In this document: piece by piece, positions 46,391 to 54,777 of the stretch
Numbering within the stretch: the first letter of the stretch is position 1
How the letters are laid out: each line of letters opens with the position of its first letter
Assembly (NCBI GenBank): GCA_949288065.1
Contig: CASEIL010000002.1
Location: 1-64,000 of the forward strand
Direction of reading: 5' to 3'
Length of the DNA: 64,000 nucleotides
Source: an uncultured Phascolarctobacterium sp.
GTDB lineage: Bacteria > Bacillota > Negativicutes > Acidaminococcales > Acidaminococcaceae
Translations under genes and position numbers: made by a program
The notes under the pieces: model-generated
What the model was told of the DNA's origin: nothing
Databases searched by the model: none
What the model saw: the letters and a program-made list of their open reading frames with translations, nothing else

Positions 46391-47629
46391 ATGACAGATT
46401 ACGCAGAAATTGAACGAGTTGCCCTTGAAGAAGTAGAAAAACACGCCAAAATTTACGAAGAAGCAGCGCTTTTTAACACCGCTAAGGTGATGAAAGCGTT
46501 CCGTGAGCACATGGTTTCGGACTTTTATTTAAAACCGACGACCGGTTACGCATACAGCGACGTGGGGCGCGAAAATTTAGACGCCATTTACGCCGATATT
46601 TTTAAAACAGAAGCGGCGCTGGTGCGCTCGCAGTTTGTAAGCGGCACGCATGCGCTGGCTGTGGCGCTTTTGGGCGTTCTGCGCGCGGGCGACGAGATGC
46701 TGGCGGCAACCGGCACGCCGTACGACACGATGCAGACCATTATCGGCAGCCCGGTTAAAACGCCCGGCTCGCTGGTTGATATGGGCATTACCTATAAGGA
46801 AGTGCCGATGCTGGACGATAAGCCCGATTTGGAGGCTATTTGCAGCGCCATTACCGATAAAACCAAACTGGTGCATATTCAGCGCTCCTGCGGGTACAGC
46901 AGTGTGCGCAAAACCTTAAACGTGGCGCAGATAGGGGAGATTTGCCGCGCTGTTAAACAGGTTAAACCTGACGTTATCTGCTTTGTTGATAACTGCTACG
47001 GCGAATTTATCGAAAAGCAGGAACCGACCGAGGTTGGCGCTGATTTAATGGCTGGCTCGCTGATTAAAAACCTTGGCGGCGGCTTTGCGCCGACGGGCGG
47101 CTACATTGTTGGCCGCGCCGATTTGGTAGAGCTGGCTTCCTACCGCCTTACTGCTCCCGGCTTGGGCGGTGAGATGGGCGCAACGCTGGGCGACACGGCA
47201 CGCGAATTTTACCAGGGCCTTTTTATGGCGCCGCATATTGTGGTGCAGGCCGTTAAAACTGCTATTTTTGCAGCGGCAGTGTTCAAAAACATGGGCTACG
47301 CCGTAAAACCGCTACCGGAAGAAGTACGCAGCGATATTATTCAGGCCATCCGTCTGGAAACGCGCGAACGCCTGTGCAATTTCTGCATTGCCATTCAGAG
47401 CAATTCTCCAGTTGACGCGCATGTTGAGCCTGTGCCTGCCATGATACCAGGCTACCAGGACGAAATTATTATGGCGGCAGGCACCTTTGTGCAGGGCGCA
47501 TCTATCGAGCTGAGCGCCGACGGCCCCTGCCGTGAGCCGTATAACGTATATTTTCAGGGCGGGCTGACCTTTGAACACGGGCGCATTGCCATTATGAGCG
47601 CAGCCAAAATGGTAGGCCCTAAAGCATAA
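46391..47629 (+). CDS. Methionine gamma-lyase-family (aluminium resistance) PLP enzyme
   Basis: 412 residues of the PLP family often called aluminium resistance protein or Met_gamma_lyase (PF06838). The family segments QFVSGTHALAVALLGVLRAGDE, HIQRSCGYSSVRKTL, DNCYGEF and the PLP lysine in SLIKNLGGGFAPTGGYI are present. It is placed with carbon-sulfur lyases of cysteine and methionine metabolism by homology; the exact substrate is unproven. It starts eight bases after hflX, the usual neighbour in many Firmicutes. Confidence 0.85.
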   Translation: MTDYAEIERVALEEVEKHAKIYEEAALFNTAKVMKAFREHMVSDFYLKPTTGYAYSDVGRENLDAIYADIFKTEAALVRSQFVSGTHALAVALLGVLRAGDEMLAATGTPYDTMQTIIGSPVKTPGSLVDMGITYKEVPMLDDKPDLEAICSAITDKTKLVHIQRSCGYSSVRKTLNVAQIGEICRAVKQVKPDVICFVDNCYGEFIEKQEPTEVGADLMAGSLIKNLGGGFAPTGGYIVGRADLVELASYRLTAPGLGGEMGATLGDTAREFYQGLFMAPHIVVQAVKTAIFAAAVFKNMGYAVKPLPEEVRSDIIQAIRLETRERLCNFCIAIQSNSPVDAHVEPVPAMIPGYQDEIIMAAGTFVQGASIELSADGPCREPYNVYFQGGLTFEHGRIAIMSAAKMVGPKA

Positions 47630-47645
47630 GAACGGAGGTAATTTT

Positions 47646-48083
47646 ATGAGCGCTAAAGAAGAATACATGCAAATTATCAAAGACGTGTACAGCATTAACA
47701 GCTTTGTTAAGCTGTGCGGCATGGAACTGGTGGACGTGGAATGCGGCAAGGTTAAAGTTGCCATGCCCATTGACGCTGCCAAACACACCAATTTGTATGA
47801 GGTTGCGCACGGCGGCTCGTTGGCGGCACTGGCCGATACAGCGCTGGGCATGACCTGCGCCAGCGTGGGGGCAAGGGTAGTAACCATTAACTACACAATC
47901 AACTTCATCAAAAACCTGCACGCAGGCGATGTGGCTACTTCCGTCGGCACGGTAATTCAGCGCGGGCATAAAATTATCATTGTAAAAGTAGAAACCTTTA
48001 ATAAAGAGGGCACACTGCTTACGGAAATGCTGGGCACAATGTACGTTATCGGCCAGTTTGAAACAATACCGGAAAAATGGTAA
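47646..48083 (+). CDS. PaaI-type hotdog thioesterase
   Basis: 145 residues, a hotdog-fold acyl-CoA thioesterase of the PaaI group. The hallmark HGGSLAALADTALGMTC (active-site region) follows a strand of VDVECGKVKVAM, and VTINYTINFIKNLHAGD continues the sheet. CGGAGG lies before ATG 47646. It may be co-transcribed with the preceding lyase. The substrate is unknown. Confidence 0.85.
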   Translation: MSAKEEYMQIIKDVYSINSFVKLCGMELVDVECGKVKVAMPIDAAKHTNLYEVAHGGSLAALADTALGMTCASVGARVVTINYTINFIKNLHAGDVATSVGTVIQRGHKIIIVKVETFNKEGTLLTEMLGTMYVIGQFETIPEKW

Positions 48084-48105
48084 ATAAATTTAATGGTGTA
48101 AAGCT

Positions 48106-48213
48106 ATGAAAAAGATATTAAGGTTAATAATTTTTATTGTGGTATTACTCGTCAGCCTTGCTGCCGCAGTAATATTTATGAATACGCTTTCTTCCTTATT
48201 TATAGGTAAATAA
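48106..48213 (+). CDS. Small single-pass membrane protein, 35 residues
   Basis: ATG 48106 follows GGTG at moderate spacing, 22 bases after the thioesterase stop. The product is basic at the start (MKKILRLI), then a 20-residue hydrophobic segment (FIVVLLVSLAAAVIF), then a short tail. It is the last gene before the terminator. Such tiny membrane proteins are often real but rarely characterised; function unknown. Confidence 0.5.
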   Translation: MKKILRLIIFIVVLLVSLAAAVIFMNTLSSLFIGK

Positions 48214-48270
48214 ACTACAAATAAAAAAGAAAAAGCAGAACTTTTGGTTCTGCCTGAAAATTAATTGTAC

Positions 48271-48307
48271 AAGCCTTTGCTAAAAAGCAGGGGCTTATTT
48301 TTTTATT
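48271..48307 (+). terminator. Terminator closing the plus-strand gene block
   Basis: AAGCCTTTGC (48271-48280) pairs with GCAGGGGCTT (48287-48296) with two G-T pairs, followed by ATTTTTTT. It ends the 42 kb of plus-strand genes, 110 bases before the converging lexA. A smaller hairpin GCAGAAC/GTTCTGC lies just upstream. Confidence 0.8.
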
Positions 48308-48419
48308 ATATTCGAAAGTAAATATTCTATTTATTTTTAGTGTTTATATGACATCATAATAATGTTATATAAACTGCATTTCAATATTGTTCTAAAGTTA
48401 TATAGACAATATATTGCTG

Positions 48420-49082
48420 TTACATCATTCTAAAAACAGCTATTACCTTACCGATAACCTGGATATTATCGCCGCCTACAATCGGCTTATAGGCATCGTT
48501 TTCCGGCTGCAAACGCACACAACGCAGCTCGCGGAAATAGCGTTTTACAGTAGTTTCCTCACCATCGATAAGAGCAACGACAATATCGCCATTGTTGGCA
48601 AAATTCTGCTTGCGAACCACAATATAGTCGTGGTCTAAAATACCGGCCTTAATCATGCTGTCGCCGGTTACTGAAAGCATGAACACATCCTCATCGCATC
48701 CCAGTAAATCAAGTGGGATGGGATAGGTTTCTTCGATATTTTCTACCGCTAAAATAGGCATACCGGCTGTAACGCGCCCAACAAGCGGCACAGGCACAAC
48801 GGTTTTATTCTTCCACTCATAATTATCGTGCGTCAGCTCCAGAGCACGCGGCTTGGAAGGGTCGCGCTGTAAAAAGCCGTATTCTTCTAATTTATGCAAA
48901 TGGTTATGCACGCTGGCGCTGGAAGATAACCCGACTGCCTGGCCAATTTCACGCACGGCAGGCGGATAGCCTTTGGTTTTTACGCATTCGCGGATGTAGT
49001 TTAAAATTTGGCGTTGGCGCGGGGTCAGCATATCTTCGGTAATCGGTCCTTCAAAACCGGAAAAGCGTTTCTGTCTGGCCAT
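48420..49082 (-). CDS. lexA: SOS repressor LexA
   Basis: 220 residues. The N-terminal winged helix (TPRQRQILNYIRECVKTKGY, then SSSASVHNHLHKLEEYGFL) binds operators. The C-terminal self-cleavage domain has the scissile A106-G107 in GRVTAGMPILA, S142 in VTGDSMIKAG and K180 in EETTVKRYF. An AGGAGGC site precedes ATG 49082. It has its own promoter with an operator-like repeat, indicating autoregulation, and its 3' end converges with the plus-strand block. Confidence 0.96.
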   Translation of the reverse strand: MARQKRFSGFEGPITEDMLTPRQRQILNYIRECVKTKGYPPAVREIGQAVGLSSSASVHNHLHKLEEYGFLQRDPSKPRALELTHDNYEWKNKTVVPVPLVGRVTAGMPILAVENIEETYPIPLDLLGCDEDVFMLSVTGDSMIKAGILDHDYIVVRKQNFANNGDIVVALIDGEETTVKRYFRELRCVRLQPENDAYKPIVGGDNIQVIGKVIAVFRMM

Positions 49083-49119
49083 TGATAGAGCCTCCTGAAA
49101 GTTTATTTGTTATACAATT

Positions 49120-49160
49120 ATTATAACAGTTATTTGCAGAGTAGTCAAAACATTCGTTTG
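49120..49160 (-). promoter_or_regulatory. lexA promoter with LexA-type operator
   Basis: Read on the minus strand, TTGACT (49143-49148) and TATAAT (49120-49125) are 17 bases apart. CAAAC-GAAT-GTTTTG (49146-49160) overlaps the -35 and is a one-mismatch version of the perfect palindrome at recA. Confidence 0.75.
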
Positions 49161-49228
49161 CTGTTTGGCAAAATAAATAAAGGCAGGTGCATAGCGCTAG
49201 CTGCCTTGTGGAAATCATATAATAAATA

Positions 49229-49256
49229 ACGTCCGATAATATATATTATGTAAAAT
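49229..49256 (+). other. Chromosomal dif site (XerC/XerD)
   Basis: The 11-6-11 layout is ACGTCCGATAA, centre TATATA, then TTATGTAAAAT. The last two parts are nearly those of Bacillus subtilis dif (centre TATATA, arm TTATGTAAACT), and the arm layout also fits E. coli dif. Gene direction reverses beside it: plus up to 48.2 kb, minus from 48.4 kb on. That is the pattern expected where the two replichores meet. Confidence 0.85.
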
Positions 49257-49608
49257 TTGCGAAATTCATTTTCAAACAATCCCATAACGATTTTATTATT
49301 CCAGACTTTTTACATTTTGTATATTTGAGGAGTGTTAAAAAATGAAAAACTTTCTTATCCTTGTACATTTCATTTACTATTTTTACTTTCCTATTGTTCT
49401 CAAGTACCATAAGATTATTATTTTTATTATCTGCTATATAATAAATCTGTATTTTTCACTATAAATATCTTGTAAAAGCCTCTGGTTAAATAATACGCTC
49501 ATATTTGCGTTTTACGCGTTTTTAGTTTATTTTTGGTATCAATACAAGCGTATAATGTAAAAATCACGTTACAAACGATTTTTAGCGGTGCTTTTTAGAA
49601 AAAGCCGC

Positions 49609-49650
49609 AAAAAATTAGAGGCTTCGGCGTTTTACAGCTAAAGCCTCTAA
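49609..49650 (-). terminator. Terminator after the secreted protein at 49675
   Basis: TTAGAGGCTT and AAGCCTCTAA (49615-49624 and 49641-49650) form a 10-bp stem. On the minus strand six T follow (complement of 49609-49614). Confidence 0.8.
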
Positions 49651-49674
49651 CACACTGTTTAATTATAGCACAAA

Positions 49675-51348
49675 TCAGTACAAATATAAATCACCGGTGT
49701 TAAACTGCTGCATAATTTGCGCATTGGCAGTTTCTTGGGTGCCTTTGGTAAAATAAAGCAAATCGTTAAAGCGCTGGCTTCTGTCAAAATAAAGCTGGTT
49801 TTTAACGTAGCAGTCAAACGGCACTAAATTAGCGTTCAGCATGCTCATAAACAGCTCGTCGTTCACTGTACTGCCAGTTTCCGCCGGTTTATCAGTAAGC
49901 AGGTTAGCCTCCTGCAACACCTTAAACAAATCGGGGATATGCGCCTTAACGTCAGCCTCGCAAACAAAGCGGCCGTTGTAGTTATTAATATCAAAGGTAT
50001 AATTAAAGTTTTCGGCTTTTAAATACCTTTCAACAAGTGCAACATCCTGTGGCGAAAGGCTGTTCATTACCTGCTGCATGGAACTGTCAAACATAGCTTT
50101 GGTTAGCTGCGGATTATCAAAAATAACCTTGTATTCATCCACAAAGCGCGCGAAATCCGGTTCAACCTGCGCTACGCCGTTAAAATTGCCGCTGGCCATT
50201 ACTACGCCTTCGTCTACCAAATCCAGCAAATCCTGCATGGTGAGCTGTGATAAATCCATTTTTAAAGTATTGGTGCTGTTGTCAAAATCAATGCCGAAGG
50301 TTTGCACAGCTTTATCAGCAGCCTCCAGCGAGGTTTCCGGCATGGCGCTGTAACCAACCAGCTCAAAGCCGCCTTTATCTACGCCGTAAATGCTGCTGAA
50401 ATCCGTCCTGCTGTACAGCCATTTATCAGGCAGCTGCACCTTGCGCCCGCTCACCTCGTCATTAATAACAAGCGCCTTTCTCAGCTGCGGTTCGGTAAAC
50501 GCCATGGTAAAGCCTGTGCCCTCTACAAGCAGTTTGTTAAATTTATCAAAGCCTTTTTTATCCAGCTTGTAAAGCTGATTTAAGCCCGGCAGCTTGTCGT
50601 CGATGTCTACATACAGGCTCATTACCATATAAAGAATGTTGTTGACGCTCCGCAGGCAAATTTTTTCCTTTACGTTGTACAGGTTCTGCATTTTGGTAAC
50701 CATATAGCCGTCGTCGCTAAAGCTTACCTCAATGCCCTGCTCCTTTAAATCGTCCTGTTTGGCGGATGCCTCTTCCAGCGCTTTGGTTTTGGTAAAGGGC
50801 AGCTTCATTTCGTAGCCAATATTATCAATGCTCGCCTCAATCATCAGTGCATCCATGTGGTTAATTTTTTCAACCTTAACCTTGTCGAAATGGCTTAAAC
50901 CGGCAAGCTCTTTGTTTAAATTAACAAGGCTGTCAAACTCCTCAGCGTCGCCGCTGAAGTTAACATACACGCCGGAAGCAATCTTTGCCAGATAGTCCAA
51001 ATCTTCGCCCTGCAAGGGATTTTTGGTTGTTTTCAACGCTTTTTTGATATTTGCTAAGTCAGCATTGAACTTTTCGGAAGTAAAATCAATACCGAAGTTC
51101 TTTTTAAGCTGCTCCGCCGTAAGGCTGGTGGCTATGTGCATGCCGTTGGTTTTAACAGCCTCAGAATCCATATCAAAAACGCGGTTTTCGGCGGCAAACA
51201 TATTTTCGCCCACAAGCATAATGTTCTGGTCGGGGACGTTTAGCGCAAAGCCTGTATCCCTGCTGACGTATGTAAACGCGCCCGCAGTTAAAGTACAGCT
51301 GCACAAAAGCCCCGTCAGCAATGCGCTTGCATATAATTTTTTCATCAT
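49675..51348 (-). CDS. Secreted or lipid-anchored protein of unknown function
   Basis: 557 residues, not recognised. The start is ATG 51348, with GAGGGTG upstream. The signal sequence ends LLCSC or TAGAF: the first would be a slightly atypical lipobox, the second an ordinary signal peptidase site. The rest is soluble, mixed helix and strand, lysine- and aspartate-rich, without a motif I know. A segment VQLPDKWLYSRTDF resembles TLPEDWVYLQLHDD of the upstream neighbour, so the two may be distant paralogues. They lie 27 bases apart and are likely co-transcribed with pduL. Confidence 0.75.
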   Translation of the reverse strand: MMKKLYASALLTGLLCSCTLTAGAFTYVSRDTGFALNVPDQNIMLVGENMFAAENRVFDMDSEAVKTNGMHIATSLTAEQLKKNFGIDFTSEKFNADLANIKKALKTTKNPLQGEDLDYLAKIASGVYVNFSGDAEEFDSLVNLNKELAGLSHFDKVKVEKINHMDALMIEASIDNIGYEMKLPFTKTKALEEASAKQDDLKEQGIEVSFSDDGYMVTKMQNLYNVKEKICLRSVNNILYMVMSLYVDIDDKLPGLNQLYKLDKKGFDKFNKLLVEGTGFTMAFTEPQLRKALVINDEVSGRKVQLPDKWLYSRTDFSSIYGVDKGGFELVGYSAMPETSLEAADKAVQTFGIDFDNSTNTLKMDLSQLTMQDLLDLVDEGVVMASGNFNGVAQVEPDFARFVDEYKVIFDNPQLTKAMFDSSMQQVMNSLSPQDVALVERYLKAENFNYTFDINNYNGRFVCEADVKAHIPDLFKVLQEANLLTDKPAETGSTVNDELFMSMLNANLVPFDCYVKNQLYFDRSQRFNDLLYFTKGTQETANAQIMQQFNTGDLYLY

Positions 51349-51375
51349 TTGCACCCTCTTTTTAAAAAACAAAGC

Positions 51376-52665
51376 CTATTTTTTAAGTTTCAGCTTATCA
51401 TTCCAAAGGTTAAAGGCAGGCGTAGCGCCGTCCTCAGTGCGGTCAAAGGCAATGGCCAGCCAGCCCCTATTGCCCAGCGTTTTGGCCTCTGCAAAAATTT
51501 TGTAGGTAAAGGCGGCGTTCACCGGGCTCAGCTCCGTGCGCAGATAAAGGCTCCCCTGCCCGTCTTTTACCAGGGCATCATATTCGTAGTTTGTAATCTC
51601 TACATTTTTATTGGCAAAATAGTCTTTTAAGCTCTCCAGCCCCTGTTTAATATCAGCGGTGTTCTGCTCCGGTTTAGCATAAAGGTCTGCCAGCTCGTCC
51701 TCATCGGCAAATTTTACGCTGCACAGCATAATGCCGTGGCGGAAGAATTCCAGCAGCTTATCCTCATTTTCTGCCACAGCGTTAGCCGCCGTCTGCGAGG
51801 TTGCCACGTTAACGGCAGTGTGCAAATCGTTAACGCCGCCGCCAAAGCCTGCTTCGGCAATTTTCTCCCACGCGTTCTGCGGCATGGCAAAGCTAACGGT
51901 TACCTGGTCGCTGTTGTAATCGTCGTGTAGCTGCAAATAAACCCAGTCCTCCGGCAGCGTAATGCCGTAGCCTGCGGTTTTATCGGTAATGGCAAAAGCA
52001 GCTTCCTCCGCCTTAGGCGGGATGGCTTTAAAACCCTTTAAAAACTTAGCGGCGTTTTTTTGCGGCTGTTCACCGCTGACGTAAATTTCCGTCGGTCCGT
52101 CTGCCCCGCCGATAATGCCGATGCTTTCTTCCGGCACGTTCTGCGGGCGCGCTTCATTAACAAAGGTAGCATCCGCCAGCAGCAAATACAGCCTGTCGTT
52201 GGCAGAGGTGTAATACAGGGTTAACGGTTTTGTGCCTTCCTCTAAATTAACGCTGACGGCGATGTATTTGTTTTTGCCAAACTTCTGCGCGCTGACGCTG
52301 TAATCCGGCTCTTCTGCATCGGTAAAGGCAATTATGGGCGATACAAACGGCCCGGCAAGCTGTTTGTTAATTCGCTCCGTGCTGATGCCGTTGCGCTGCA
52401 AAAGCAAAATATCGTTATATTTTTTGTTAAAAGCCTCAGTGCTGAAGGCAGCGCCCAAAAACTTATCCGCCTGCTCCGGCAAAATCGCTTCCGCGTAAGC
52501 GCCGGTGTTTTCATCGTTAAAGCCGTAAAAATGCCTGCCCACAGCCTCAATATAGCTGTCGGAAGAAGGCTCGGGCGTTTTAAAGCCGTCTGTTTTATTG
52601 GTATATGCAAACGACGTTGCAGCCAGCTGAACCAGCAGCAACGCCATAAACAGTATTTTACGCAT
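51376..52665 (-). CDS. Secreted protein with an OadB-like GIIGGADGPT motif
   Basis: 429 residues; start ATG 52665 has GAGG seven bases upstream (an ATG at 52671 is too close). An N-terminal signal peptide ends at SFA. Around residues 182-197 lies IGIIGGADGPTEIYVSG, nearly the signature of the beta subunit of sodium-pumping decarboxylases (GIIGGADGPT then hydrophobic), but the protein has no other membrane segment and cannot be that subunit. The rest is soluble and unrecognised. It lies seven bases after pduL in the same operon. Similar stray motifs in small secreted Firmicute proteins are known to me only as database mis-annotations. Confidence 0.75.
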   Translation of the reverse strand: MRKILFMALLLVQLAATSFAYTNKTDGFKTPEPSSDSYIEAVGRHFYGFNDENTGAYAEAILPEQADKFLGAAFSTEAFNKKYNDILLLQRNGISTERINKQLAGPFVSPIIAFTDAEEPDYSVSAQKFGKNKYIAVSVNLEEGTKPLTLYYTSANDRLYLLLADATFVNEARPQNVPEESIGIIGGADGPTEIYVSGEQPQKNAAKFLKGFKAIPPKAEEAAFAITDKTAGYGITLPEDWVYLQLHDDYNSDQVTVSFAMPQNAWEKIAEAGFGGGVNDLHTAVNVATSQTAANAVAENEDKLLEFFRHGIMLCSVKFADEDELADLYAKPEQNTADIKQGLESLKDYFANKNVEITNYEYDALVKDGQGSLYLRTELSPVNAAFTYKIFAEAKTLGNRGWLAIAFDRTEDGATPAFNLWNDKLKLKK

Positions 52666-52677
52666 CTTCATGCCTCA

Positions 52678-53253
52678 TTAATATCTTGTTACAATATCAA
52701 CCAGCGCGCCGTTTTCCATGCCGCAAGCATTGCCCTCGTCGGTGTCGATATGAATTTCATCGGCGTGGTCCGGACCGGTACGCACATAAACGTGCTCAAA
52801 ACGCAGGGCACGCGCGCCGGTGGTTTCCATGGCGACAATGTCGTGGTTTTTCAAATGGTATTTGGCAGCGGTTTCGGGGCACAGGTGAATGTGGCGCTGA
52901 ACCAGCATAACGCCCTCTTTTAAAACAACCTCGCCCTTAGGGCCAACAAGCCTGCCGCCCATCGAGCCTTCCAGATAGCCGGAGAAGCAAATCGGCGGGT
53001 CGATGCCAAGCTGGCGTGCGTCCGTTTTGGCAAGCTCAACCTGGGTATAGGGGCGCAGCGGCCCGATAACGCGCAGGCGCATTTTGCCTTTATCGGTTTC
53101 AAGGTATACACATTCCTCGCTGGTATACTGGCCCGGCTGAACAATCGGTTTCAGCGGGTGCAGCTCGCTGCCGGGGCCAAACAAAATATCCATGTCTTCT
53201 CTTTTTAAATGGCAATGGCGTCCGGAAACGCCCATTCTTAATTTAAAACGCAT
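52678..53253 (-). CDS. pduL: PduL-type phosphate acyltransferase
   Basis: 191 residues from ATG 53253, placed by GAGGTGA. It interconverts acyl-CoA (propionyl- or acetyl-CoA) and acyl phosphate for ATP yield. The two zinc-binding repeats are visible: VSGRHCHL at the N-terminus and VQRHIHLCPETAAKYH later, then the GRALRFEHVYVRTGPDH-type end. No microcompartment shell genes or encapsulation peptide are seen, so it is probably the free metabolic form. It leads the operon with the two secreted proteins. Confidence 0.9.
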   Translation of the reverse strand: MRFKLRMGVSGRHCHLKREDMDILFGPGSELHPLKPIVQPGQYTSEECVYLETDKGKMRLRVIGPLRPYTQVELAKTDARQLGIDPPICFSGYLEGSMGGRLVGPKGEVVLKEGVMLVQRHIHLCPETAAKYHLKNHDIVAMETTGARALRFEHVYVRTGPDHADEIHIDTDEGNACGMENGALVDIVTRY

Positions 53254-53292
53254 ATACTTCACCTCGTTAAATATTTTATACTATTCCCTATT

Positions 53293-53346
53293 ATTATACA
53301 CCAAATATGGCTAAAAGTCATTCTGTTATGTGTGTACAATAGTACA
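53293..53346 (-). promoter_or_regulatory. pduL promoter with upstream palindrome
   Basis: On the minus strand, ATGACT (53316-53321) and TATAAT (53293-53298) are 17 bases apart. Just upstream, TGTAC-AATA-GTACA (53333-53346) is a perfect inverted repeat, a candidate activator site. Confidence 0.6.
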
Positions 53347-53388
53347 AAATGTCCGCCGTTATTTGTTAAATTTTTTCAAACTCCGCCG

Positions 53389-54690
53389 TCAGCGGCGATG
53401 CTTGGCATAGCCTTCCGTAAATAAGCGCCACAGCGGCAGCAAATATAAAAAGCAGGCAAAGGCAATGCTGCCCGGCGGCGCGCCGATAGAAGCCAGCGGT
53501 ACGGCTGCTGCAATCGACCACGGTACCAGCGCGGCAACAACAACGGCGGTATCCTCCAAATTAAGCGCCATTTTGTTTTTATCAGGCTCAAGCTGATGGC
53601 AAAGCTGGTGCGTAAGCATAATGGCCAGCACCTGGTTGCAGGCAATAACTGCCGAGATAACCGCCGTGCAAAGGATGGCCGCAAACGCCGTTGTTTTCTG
53701 CGCCAGCAGATTGATGGCAAGTTTGGCGCGGTTTAACAGCCCCGTTTTTTGAAAGATGCCCGTATAGGTTGCGGAAAGAAAGATAATTGCCGATACGTTC
53801 AGCATGGAAGTAATGCCTCCCCCATTCAGCATGGCCGCAAGCTGCGCGTCACTGGCAGTGTAGCCTGCCCACAAAAGTTTGGGGAAGCTGGCCAGTGGCG
53901 TGTGCTGCACAAAAACGCACACCGGCAGCGCGGTTAAAATGCTTACCAGCATGGCAATTTTAACATCAATACGCAGCGCAGCCATAATAAAAATGGCAAT
54001 AGCGGGCAAAAGTGCAACAAGGCTTAAATTAAAGCCGCGTCCAAAAAGCTGCTGTAAATTAAGCACCTTGCCCGTGCCGCTAAAAACAAAACCCGCAGCT
54101 GCGTACAAGGCGCAGCTTGCCAAAAACGGCACCCACATAGAGCGCATCATGTTTTTGATGTTGGCAAAAATATTGGTATGCGTAACCTCTGCCACCAGTA
54201 GTGCGCTGGTAGATACCGGCGAGCAGCGGTCGCCGAAGAATACGCCGCTGAGCACTGCCCCGCCTGTTAAAAGCGGGTTAACCTGCATGGTAGATCCAAT
54301 CGCCGCGCAAATTACGCCCATGGTGGCAGCCGTGCCAAAGGCAGTGCCCGTCAGCACGGAAATAAAGCAGTTCAGCAAAAACGCCATTACTAAAAACAGC
54401 GAAGGGTTAATCAGCTGCGCAGCGTAGCACACAATTACGGGTATTGTGCCCGCCTCGCGCCACAGCGCCGTCAGCATGCCAATAAGCACAAAGGTTATCA
54501 GTATATTTTTAACGGTTTTAACGCCGTTTAATGATAGATTAAACAGCTCTGTCCACGCAAAGCCCTTATACCTGCCGTACAGCCAAAACAACACCAGCCC
54601 CGCTGCCAGCGCGTACAAAATCGAAAAGCCAAACAGCACGCACCATAAAAGCAGCGCGCAAAATACAGCCAAAGTTACAAACTCTATCAT
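53389..54690 (-). CDS. nhaC: NhaC-family Na+/H+ antiporter
   Basis: 433 residues with about 11-12 membrane segments. NhaC-type features include TGTAFGTAATMGVICAAIG and SGVFFGDRCSPVSTSALLVAEVT. It exchanges sodium for protons, or in some relatives malate/lactate across the membrane, so the substrate is not certain. An ACGAGG site precedes ATG 54690. It ends 135 bases before pduL and may be read alone. Confidence 0.85.
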   Translation of the reverse strand: MIEFVTLAVFCALLLWCVLFGFSILYALAAGLVLFWLYGRYKGFAWTELFNLSLNGVKTVKNILITFVLIGMLTALWREAGTIPVIVCYAAQLINPSLFLVMAFLLNCFISVLTGTAFGTAATMGVICAAIGSTMQVNPLLTGGAVLSGVFFGDRCSPVSTSALLVAEVTHTNIFANIKNMMRSMWVPFLASCALYAAAGFVFSGTGKVLNLQQLFGRGFNLSLVALLPAIAIFIMAALRIDVKIAMLVSILTALPVCVFVQHTPLASFPKLLWAGYTASDAQLAAMLNGGGITSMLNVSAIIFLSATYTGIFQKTGLLNRAKLAINLLAQKTTAFAAILCTAVISAVIACNQVLAIMLTHQLCHQLEPDKNKMALNLEDTAVVVAALVPWSIAAAVPLASIGAPPGSIAFACFLYLLPLWRLFTEGYAKHRR

Positions 54691-54722
54691 TTTTACCTCG
54701 TTATAAATTTAAAAATCCGCAT

Positions 54723-54761
54723 AAAAAAGCAGTTTACCCATATATTATACAGGTAAACTGC
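54723..54761 (-). terminator. Terminator after nfnB
   Basis: GCAGTTTACC (54729-54738) pairs with GGTAAACTGC (54752-54761). On the minus strand a run of six T follows. Confidence 0.85.
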
Positions 54762-54777
54762 AAAGTTTTACAGCAAA

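Larger units (their letters stand above)
49083..49674. other. Long intergenic region at the strand switch
   Basis: Contains the lexA promoter, the dif site and the terminator of the gene at 49675. Between 49260 and 49600 the DNA is AT-rich. One 40-codon plus-strand ORF (ATG 49342, stop 49462-49464) follows GAGGAG, but its hydrophobic, low-complexity product gives little reason to believe it. Confidence 0.5.

Noticed and set aside
49342-49464. 40-codon plus-strand ORF near dif
   Set aside because: It follows a GAGGAG sequence, but the product is low-complexity and hydrophobic in AT-rich DNA, with no terminator or neighbour support.
51376-52665. Oxaloacetate decarboxylase beta subunit
   Set aside because: Only a short motif matches; the protein has a signal peptide and no further membrane segments.
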